From Veillonella sp. KGMB01456 (GTDB lineage Bacteria; Bacillota; Negativicutes; Veillonellales; Veillonellaceae), in the NCBI RefSeq assembly GCF_023051165.1, contig NZ_JALKIG010000002.1, positions 1 to 64,000 of the forward strand: a DNA stretch of 64,000 bases, given 5' to 3'. Shown here piece by piece: positions 57,951 through 64,000 of this stretch. Position numbers and translations under genes: made by a program. Every line of letters starts with the position of its first letter. Positions within the stretch are counted from its first letter, which is position 1. The notes beneath the pieces were generated by a model. The model was not told the origin of the DNA. It ran no database searches and saw nothing but the letters and a program-made list of their open reading frames with translations.

Positions 57951-58078
57951 TGAGCAAGAATGACATGGCTAATGCCTCTATTATTTCCGTTTAGAGCCTC
58001 ACAAGTGCCAAAAAGAAATTCTTCTAAACCGCTTGCCAGAGCAACAGTTCGTGTGATATACTCATAAAGTATGAAATT
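57797..58078. repeat. Large concentric nested inverted repeat E
   Basis: Layers from inside out: AGCCATGTCATTC (57911-57923) with GAATGACATGGCT (57958-57970) plus AGGCA/TGCCT; GTGAGGCTCTAAACGGAA (57868-57885) with its exact complement (57985-58002), 18 bp; GGCAAGCCGTTTAAGA (57832-57847) with TTCTAAACCGCTTGCC (58022-58037); CACACGAAC with GTTCGTGTG (58048-58056); and AATACTTTTATA with TATACTCATAAAGTAT halves. The loop holds a T7 run. The right arm overlaps the proposed rpsB promoter. Confidence 0.87.
58033..58062 (+). promoter_or_regulatory. Promoter of rpsB inside palindrome arm
   Basis: TTGCCA (58033-58038) and TATACT (58057-58062) with an 18-bp spacer lie about 110 bp before the rpsB ATG. 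Both boxes fall in the right arm of palindrome E. Confidence 0.6.
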
Positions 58079-58094
58079 ACGCACGCACGTCTGA

Positions 58095-58135
58095 TCCGAC
58101 ATCTGTGTCAGGGCTTTTCCTGATTTTTACTCGGA
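58095..58135 (+). promoter_or_regulatory. rpsB leader stem-loop
   Basis: TCCGA (58095-58099) pairs with TCGGA (58131-58135), enclosing TCAGG-GCTTTT-CCTGA (58108-58123). It lies in the 5' leader of rpsB, about 40 nt before the start codon. A role in feedback by S2 is possible, as in other bacteria, but the match to a known leader family was not tested. Confidence 0.45.
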
Positions 58136-58173
58136 TATGAAGCGGCGGAGGTTTATTAACAGGAGGTGCCAAC

Positions 58174-58956
58174 ATGGCAGTAGTATCAATGAAACAATTA
58201 TTGGAGGCCGGCGTACACTTCGGTCACCAGACAAGAAGATGGAACCCTAAGATGGCTAAGTTCATCTTCACTGAACGTAATGGTATTTATATCATCGACC
58301 TTCAGAAAACAGTTAAAAAAGTAGAAGAAGCTTATGACTTCCTTCGTGAAGTTGCTCAGAACGGTGAAGTAGTTCTTTTCGTAGGCACGAAAAAACAAGC
58401 TCAGGAATCCGTTAAAGAAGAAGCTATCCGCGCTAACATGTTCTATGTAAACGAACGTTGGTTAGGTGGTATGCTTACTAACTTCAAAACTATCGAAACT
58501 CGTGTAAAACGTTTAAAACAGCTTGAAACAATGGCTGAAGACGGCACATTCGAACTTCTTCCTAAGAAAGAAGTAATCGGCTTGCGTCATGAAATGGAAA
58601 AATTGGAAAAATACCTCGGCGGTATCAAAGATATGCCTAAAATGCCGGGCGCATTATTCGTAATTGACCCTAAAAAAGAACGCATTGCCATTGCAGAAGC
58701 TAAAAAATTGGGTATCCCTGTGGTAGCTACAGTTGACACTAACTGTGACCCAGACGAAATCGATTTCCCAATCCCTGCAAACGATGACGCTATTCGTGCC
58801 GTTAAATTATTAACCGGCAAAATGGCTGACGCTGTATTGGAAGGCCGTCAGGGCGAATCCTTGGATGACCAGGGTGAACACCAGGAAGCTGCCGATCAAG
58901 CTTTAGCACAAATGGTTTCTGACTCCGTTGACATGGTTCAGGACGGTCAGGGCTAA
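58174..58956 (+). CDS. rpsB: 30S ribosomal protein S2
   Basis: Small-subunit ribosomal protein. [22 protein letters not shown] at the N-terminus is diagnostic (about 6-27), as is [27 protein letters not shown] (about 188-214). Length is 260 residues with an acidic, Gln/Asp-rich tail. It starts after ACAGGAGG. It heads the rpsB-tsf-pyrH-frr-uppS-cdsA-dxr order, although a 271-bp gap separates it from tsf. Confidence 0.97.
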   Translation: MAVVSMKQLLEAGVHFGHQTRRWNPKMAKFIFTERNGIYIIDLQKTVKKVEEAYDFLREVAQNGEVVLFVGTKKQAQESVKEEAIRANMFYVNERWLGGMLTNFKTIETRVKRLKQLETMAEDGTFELLPKKEVIGLRHEMEKLEKYLGGIKDMPKMPGALFVIDPKKERIAIAEAKKLGIPVVATVDTNCDPDEIDFPIPANDDAIRAVKLLTGKMADAVLEGRQGESLDDQGEHQEAADQALAQMVSDSVDMVQDGQG

Positions 58957-59170
58957 TAAGAGCTTTTAAAAGCACAGCTTTACAAACTTAAAATGTATCA
59001 TACGTTGAATAAATTTCGGCTCAAAAATATTTGATGAATACACTTTTGACGATAATGCGAAATTGTGAAATCAGCGCTATTGCTTTTTCACAGAGCGGGC
59101 TGTCATTTGAAGTATAAAATATTATATAATCGGCAAAAATTTATTTGATAAAAAATGTAGAACGATATAA

Positions 59171-59204
59171 AATTAAGGTAAGGCTTTATGACCTTACCTT
59201 AATT
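59171..59204. promoter_or_regulatory. Perfect 13-bp hairpin before tsf
   Basis: AATTAAGGTAAGG and CCTTACCTTAATT form a perfect stem with an 8-nt loop, ending just before the tsf ribosome site AGGAGG. It may end rpsB transcripts, protect the tsf mRNA or act as an attenuator. A TTGATA/TAAAAT pair (about 59144-59172) upstream may be a promoter. Confidence 0.6.
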
Positions 59205-59227
59205 ATTGTATAGGAGGTATATATTAA

Positions 59228-59908
59228 ATGGCGATTACTGCTGCATTAGTAAAAGAATTGCGCGAAATTACAGGCGCAGGCATGATGGATTGCAAAAAAG
59301 TATTAACCGAAGCTAATGGCGATATTCAGAAAGCAATTGACTTACTTCGTGAAAAAGGCTTAGCCGCTGCTGCTAAAAAAGCCGGTCGTATTGCTGCTGA
59401 AGGCGTAGTTTCTTCTTATATCCATGGTGGCGGACGTATTGGTGTTCTTGTTGAAGTTAACTGCGAAACAGACTTCGTAGCTAAAACCGAAGACTTCCAA
59501 GCTCTCGTTAAAGACATTGCTATGCAGATTGCAGCAGCAAACCCTGCGTACTTGAACCGTGAAGAAGTTCCTGCCGAAGTTATTGAACACGAAAAAGCTG
59601 TTCTTTTAGAACAAGCTAAAGCAGAAGCTGAAGAAGATGTAAAAGCAGGTCGCAAACCAAAACCTCAAGCCGTTCTTGAAAAAATGGTTAACGGTCGCGT
59701 TGAAAAATTCTATAAAGAAAACTGCCTTATGGAACAGGTTTTCATTAAAGATGGTGACAAAACTATTACTGATGTTATTACTGAAAAAATTGCTAAAATC
59801 GGTGAAAACATTAACGTACGTCGTTTCGTTCGCTACGCTTTAGGCGAAGGAATTGAAAAGCGCCAGGACGACTTCGAAGCTGAAGTTCGTGCAGCCGCTG
59901 GTCAATAA
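59228..59908 (+). CDS. tsf: Elongation factor Ts
   Basis: Nucleotide exchange factor for EF-Tu. The N-terminal UBA-like domain has [18 protein letters not shown] (about 8-25), and [13 protein letters not shown] (about 78-90) is the conserved core contact. Length is 226 residues, the short form lacking part of the second core subdomain. It starts after ATAGGAGG and has its own terminator, so a separate promoter from pyrH is likely. Confidence 0.96.
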   Translation: MAITAALVKELREITGAGMMDCKKVLTEANGDIQKAIDLLREKGLAAAAKKAGRIAAEGVVSSYIHGGGRIGVLVEVNCETDFVAKTEDFQALVKDIAMQIAAANPAYLNREEVPAEVIEHEKAVLLEQAKAEAEEDVKAGRKPKPQAVLEKMVNGRVEKFYKENCLMEQVFIKDGDKTITDVITEKIAKIGENINVRRFVRYALGEGIEKRQDDFEAEVRAAAGQ

Positions 59909-59919
59909 GAGTTAAAGAG

Positions 59920-59953
59920 ATAAGAGAACACCGTCACGTGTTCTCTTATTTTG
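59920..59953 (+). terminator. tsf terminator
   Basis: ATAAGAGAACAC pairs perfectly with GTGTTCTCTTAT around a 6-nt loop, followed by TTTTG, 12 bp past the tsf stop. Confidence 0.87.
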
Positions 59954-59959
59954 TAATAG

Positions 59960-60705
<746 letters not shown>

Positions 60706-60706
<1 letters not shown>

Positions 60707-61266
60707 TGGAAATTCAAGAACTGTTAACCCGTGAAGAAGGCCGTATGGACAAAACCATCGAGGCTTTAAAACATGAGTTTGCTTCCATTCGTACCGGCCG
60801 TGCCAGTACAGCCTTATTGGACAAAGTTATGGTTGATTACTATGGCACACCATCGCCAATTAACCAGGTCGCTAATGTAACGGCTCCGGAACCGCGTTTA
60901 ATTTTGGTTAAACCATGGGAAAAATCCATGATTGGACCAATCGAAAAAGCAGTTTTACAATCCGATTTAGGACTTAACCCAAGCAATGACGGTGAAACTA
61001 TTCGCTTGGCGATTCCGCAACTTACGGAAGAACGTCGTAAAGAACTCGTTAAAGTAGTAAGCAAAAAAGCGGAAGAAGCTAAAGTTGCCGTTCGCAATAT
61101 TCGTCGCGATGCCAATGACGCTCTTAAAAAAGAAGAAAAAGCAAAAACTATCACCGAAGATGATGCTAAACAAGGTCAAGAAAAAATCCAAAAATTAACG
61201 GATAAAAAAATTAAAGCTATCGATGATTTAAAAGACAAGAAAGAAAAGGACGTATTAGAAGTATAA
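60706..61266 (+). CDS. frr: Ribosome recycling factor
   Basis: Releases ribosomes from mRNA after termination with EF-G. The sequence [18 protein letters not shown] (about 17-34) and the basic helix [17 protein letters not shown] near 145-161 are diagnostic. Length 186 is normal. It overlaps pyrH by 1 bp and the next small gene by 1 bp, indicating a tightly coupled operon. Confidence 0.96.
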
Positions 61267-61526
61267 TGAATACGCCGAACTTAATTGTTGGATTACCTTG
61301 GCAGCTTGCACAGAAGATGTTGCAGGCTGCCAATATCCCTTTTTCAGTAACTATAGGTGAGAACTACAATAGATTTTTTACTGTTGCTGACAATGATTTT
61401 TATGTAGGCCGAGTGACCTATGTAGAGGAAACGGGCACATGGCAAGTTTTGCTATATCGCCCTATGATAGCAAGCGGTTTTGAAAACTGCACTGAGGTAC
61501 AATATGCTAAAGAATTTACTTCGTAA
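61266..61526 (+). CDS. Small hypothetical protein between frr and uppS
   Basis: An 86-residue protein of unknown function. It has no membrane segment, signal peptide or recognised motif; the N-terminal half begins [19 protein letters not shown] and the rest is mixed with aromatic residues. Support for a real gene is positional: the ATG overlaps the frr stop by 1 bp and its end overlaps the uppS start by 23 bp, so it fills the gap without a break in the operon. Its codon use resembles that of its neighbours. It is not found at this place in the standard Bacillus order, so it may be lineage-specific. Confidence 0.72.
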   Translation: MNTPNLIVGLPWQLAQKMLQAANIPFSVTIGENYNRFFTVADNDFYVGRVTYVEETGTWQVLLYRPMIASGFENCTEVQYAKEFTS

Positions 61527-62280
61527 AAAAGAAGGAACTGCGTCAACGTCAGGCGTTACTCTGGATCCTAACAATATACCTCACCATGTAGCTATTATTA
61601 TGGATGGCAATGGTCGTTGGGCGAAACGCCGTGGTTTACCGCGTACGATGGGACATCGTGCAGGTGCTGATGTATTAAAGAAGATAGTGATTGCCGCTGA
61701 TGAAATCGGCATTAAAGCATTAACTGTGTACGGTTTTTCCACTGAAAACTGGAAACGTCCGGCTACAGAAGTGTCTTTATTGATGAGTTTAATTCGTGAA
61801 TATTTGCTTGGTAATGTACGCGATATGCATGAACATAATGTGCGTATTCGTTTTATCGGCTATATCGGTGGTTTATCCGAAGAATTGCAACAGATTATTG
61901 CTGATGCAGAACAATTAACTAAGAATAATACGGGTCTTACCTTACAGTTAGCTATTAACTATGGGGGACGCGATGAAATAGTACGAGCTGTTAAAGCTAC
62001 GGTAGCTGAAGTGACTGCCGGCACTATGACAATTGAAGATATTAATGAAACATCTTTTGGTGAACATTTATTTACCAAAGAATTCAGTGATGTAGATTTA
62101 TTGATTCGTCCAAGCAATGACTATCGAATCAGTAATTTCCTATTATGGCAATTGGCGTATGCCGAATTTTGGTTTACCGAAACTCATTGGCCTGATTTTA
62201 CAGCTCAAACTTTATTAGATGCTGTGTATGCCTACCAGCAACGAGAACGGCGCTTCGGCGGTTTAAAGACGGAGGAATAA
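61504..62280 (+). CDS. uppS: Undecaprenyl diphosphate synthase
   Basis: Cis-prenyltransferase that makes the C55 lipid carrier for peptidoglycan and surface polysaccharide synthesis. IIMDGNGRWAKRRGLPRTMGH (about 34-54, shown by its catalytic Asp-Gly-Asn-Gly-Arg core) and RPSNDYRISNFLLWQ (about 202-216) are conserved. The ATG at 61504 after GAGG is preferred to 61480, giving 258 residues. It overlaps the preceding small gene by 23 bp; cdsA follows after 1 bp. Confidence 0.95.
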   Translation: MLKNLLRKKEGTASTSGVTLDPNNIPHHVAIIMDGNGRWAKRRGLPRTMGHRAGADVLKKIVIAADEIGIKALTVYGFSTENWKRPATEVSLLMSLIREYLLGNVRDMHEHNVRIRFIGYIGGLSEELQQIIADAEQLTKNNTGLTLQLAINYGGRDEIVRAVKATVAEVTAGTMTIEDINETSFGEHLFTKEFSDVDLLIRPSNDYRISNFLLWQLAYAEFWFTETHWPDFTAQTLLDAVYAYQQRERRFGGLKTEE

Positions 62281-62281
62281 T

Positions 62282-63094
62282 ATGCTGAAAACTCGTGTGA
62301 TTACGGCATTGATTGGCCTTGTAATAGCCATTATTGCTATTACGGCAGGCGGTTATATTTTTAATGGCATTATTCTTTTACTGGCCTTATTGGGTTGGCG
62401 AGAATATGTGCGCATACTTCGTAATATTAAGATAGTATTGCCGGAACGGTGGGGCTATTTATTTACACTCCTTATGATGGGAGCCATAACTTTTGGTTTA
62501 TATAAATGGGCAATTATTGCGGGGGCAGCTTCAGTATTGGTAATAGGCTTATTGTATATTTTTGGGCCGGCCAGACTGGATTTATCCGTGATCAGTACGT
62601 CCTTGTTAGGGTTCTTTTACATAAATGGTGGCTTTGCTGCCTTCATGGCATTACGTGAAAACTCTCTCTATGATTTATTACCGATTGGCTTGGCTAATGC
62701 TCATATAGGTGAACTTGTTATTTGGTTATTGTTACTTACCACCTGGGCCAGTGATACTTTTGCTTATTTTGCGGGCGTTAAATGGGGTAAACGTAAGATT
62801 GTACCCAATATCAGCCCTAATAAATCATTGGAAGGGTATGTGGGCGGTTTTATCGGTTGTTTATTAACCGGTATTATTTATGCTGTAATCGTAGGTATTC
62901 CGTTCTCCTTAGGTCTTGGCGCCGGCCTTTTAACCGGTATTGCAGCACCTTTGGGCGATTTATTTGAGTCTAAGTTAAAACGCGCTTGTGGTGTTAAGGA
63001 TTCCGGCGTTTTGTTGCCGGGCCATGGCGGTGTACTCGATCGTTTTGACAGCTTGTTATTTTCAGCGCCAATGGTATTGGTTTACCTTTTGTAA
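62282..63094 (+). CDS. cdsA: Phosphatidate cytidylyltransferase
   Basis: Inner-membrane enzyme that makes CDP-diacylglycerol, the precursor of phospholipids. About eight hydrophobic helices are present. The family signature spans ESKLKRACGVKDSG and LLPGHGGVLDRFDS near 225-255. Length is 270 residues. It begins 1 bp after uppS after GGAGG. The gap to dxr is 143 bp and holds tandem repeats. Confidence 0.95.
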   Translation: MLKTRVITALIGLVIAIIAITAGGYIFNGIILLLALLGWREYVRILRNIKIVLPERWGYLFTLLMMGAITFGLYKWAIIAGAASVLVIGLLYIFGPARLDLSVISTSLLGFFYINGGFAAFMALRENSLYDLLPIGLANAHIGELVIWLLLLTTWASDTFAYFAGVKWGKRKIVPNISPNKSLEGYVGGFIGCLLTGIIYAVIVGIPFSLGLGAGLLTGIAAPLGDLFESKLKRACGVKDSGVLLPGHGGVLDRFDSLLFSAPMVLVYLL

Positions 63095-63132
63095 TCGCGA
63101 TATAATAAGTAGAGAACAGTATAACAGCGTTA

Positions 63133-63204
63133 AGTTAGTAAGACTTAAACAGTTAGTGATACTTAAGTCGTTGGTAATACTTAACCGGTTAGTCATATAA
63201 ATAT
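63133..63204. repeat. Four 18-bp tandem repeats before dxr
   Basis: AGTTAGTAAGACTTAAAC, AGTTAGTGATACTTAAGT, CGTTGGTAATACTTAACC and GGTTAGTCATATAAATAT follow one another between cdsA and dxr. Confidence 0.8.
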
Positions 63205-63237
63205 AGTAGTAGTACAAAGATAAGCAAAGGAGTTTCT

Positions 63238-64000
63238 ATGAAAACACTGAGTATTCTTGGGAGTACCGGTTCTATCGGCACGCAAACTTTGGATGTGGTA
63301 CGACAGCATCCCGATTTATTTTCGGTAAAAGGGCTGGTAGCATACCGCAATGTGGATATATTGGAAGCTCAAATTAAGGAATTTCAACCGGAAGTAGCAG
63401 GTCTGGTTGATGAAACGGCTTTTTTAGAATTAAAAAAACGCTATCAAGGTCCCACAAAGTTGGTAGGCGGTAAAGACGCATTAATTGTTGCCGCCACCTT
63501 GACGAGTGCTGAACTTGTGGTCACTGCCGTAGTCGGTGCAGCGGGCATCGAGCCGACTGTAGAGGCTATTAAAGCGAAGAAGACCATCGGACTGGCCAAT
63601 AAAGAAACCTTGGTGGCCGGTGGGCCGCTTATTACGGCGTTATGCAAAGAATATGGTGTTCAATTATTACCGATTGACAGTGAACACAGTGCGATTTTCC
63701 AATGCTTGGAAGGCCAGACTCGTGAAAATGTAGATTCTTTGCTCATAACGGCATCGGGTGGACCATTACGTACATGGCCGTCTGAAAAAATTGCAACAGC
63801 CACAGCAGCCGATTGTTTGCGTCATCCGACGTGGAATATGGGCAATAAAATTACCATCGATTCGGCCACTTTATTCAATAAAGGGCTTGAAGTGATAGAA
63901 GCTCATTGGTTGTTCGGCTTTGATTTTGATCATATTAAAGTGACTGTTCATCCGCAAAGTATAGTTCATTCCATGATCATGATGAAAGACGGTGCTATTT
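63238..64000 (+). CDS. dxr: 1-deoxy-D-xylulose 5-phosphate reductoisomerase, partial
   Basis: First committed enzyme of the non-mevalonate isoprenoid pathway; target of fosmidomycin. The N-terminal NADPH motif GSTGSIG (8-14), the block ANKETLVAGG and PIDSEHSAIFQ, and HPTWNMGNKITIDSATLFNKG (metal and substrate site, listed by its parts) identify it. The ATG at 63238 follows AAAGGAG. The frame is open to the window end, which cuts the protein after about 254 of the usual 380 or so residues. It supplies isoprenoid units for uppS, encoded just upstream. Confidence 0.95.
   Translation, partial: MKTLSILGSTGSIGTQTLDVVRQHPDLFSVKGLVAYRNVDILEAQIKEFQPEVAGLVDETAFLELKKRYQGPTKLVGGKDALIVAATLTSAELVVTAVVGAAGIEPTVEAIKAKKTIGLANKETLVAGGPLITALCKEYGVQLLPIDSEHSAIFQCLEGQTRENVDSLLITASGGPLRTWPSEKIATATAADCLRHPTWNMGNKITIDSATLFNKGLEVIEAHWLFGFDFDHIKVTVHPQSIVHSMIMMKDGAI

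Larger units (their letters stand above)
57397..58173. other. 777-bp gene-free region before rpsB
   Basis: The region holds the long adhesin terminator, a tandem duplication of about 190 bp (57605-57795 and 57796-57950), a large nested palindrome, the rpsB promoter and the rpsB leader. Short reading frames on both strands run through the repeats and have no coding character. Confidence 0.7.

Noticed and set aside
57616-58102. Several 60-90 codon frames in the region before rpsB
   Set aside because: They run through inverted and tandem repeats and mirror each other on both strands, so they reflect repeat structure rather than coding.

Overview
The window reads as a chromosomal segment of a diderm Firmicute of the class Negativicutes, most likely Veillonella or a close relative. 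The gene orders rplS-rbgA-rnhB-yraN-comM-dprA-topA-trmFO-hslVU, phoH-ybeY-era-recO-glyQS and rpsB-tsf-pyrH-frr-uppS-cdsA-dxr, together with a PolC-type replicase, are Firmicute-like. A YadA-type trimeric autotransporter with an outer-membrane anchor shows that the cell has an outer membrane. The genus is an inference from gene content and style; no database search was possible.

Layout. 1-3484: NAD synthetase and a fosmidomycin-resistance-like exporter on the minus strand. 3974-7531: a phosphatase and two radical SAM genes. 7627-15316: phoH, ybeY, era, a CorC-like protein, recO and both glycyl-tRNA synthetase subunits. 15428-16832: a dicarboxylate/anion transporter broken by a single-base frameshift. 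17019-28766: a long ribosome, RNA-modification, competence and protease block. 28996-33266: a LysR regulator, a membrane-anchored flavodoxin with a heme-type membrane partner under a MerR-like promoter, a flavodoxin gene remnant and a DHA2 exporter. 33415-39779: lgt, pheA, a GH18 protein and leuS. 39909-48447: a dCMP deaminase, a region of large nested palindromes, an M29 aminopeptidase, comEA-comEC-holA and a VanW protein. 48484-55139: polC followed by gluconate kinase and permease. 55448-57396: the adhesin. 57397-58173: a second palindrome-rich region. 58174-64000: rpsB to dxr, with dxr cut by the window end.

The genes are mostly housekeeping (translation, replication, RNA processing, envelope and isoprenoid synthesis) plus a natural-transformation set (comM, dprA, comEA, comEC, a ComEB-like deaminase). 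Accessory interest lies in four places: (1) PolC appears to lack the 3'-5' exonuclease domain normally inserted in its PHP domain; (2) a transporter and the adhesin signal peptide are each frameshifted by one base in a G tract; (3) concentric nested inverted repeats of 200-400 bp fill the gaps at 40.4-41.3 kb and 57.4-58.1 kb, the second containing the likely rpsB promoter; (4) short 15-18 bp tandem repeats recur in many intergenic gaps. No tRNA, rRNA, CRISPR array or complete insertion sequence was seen.
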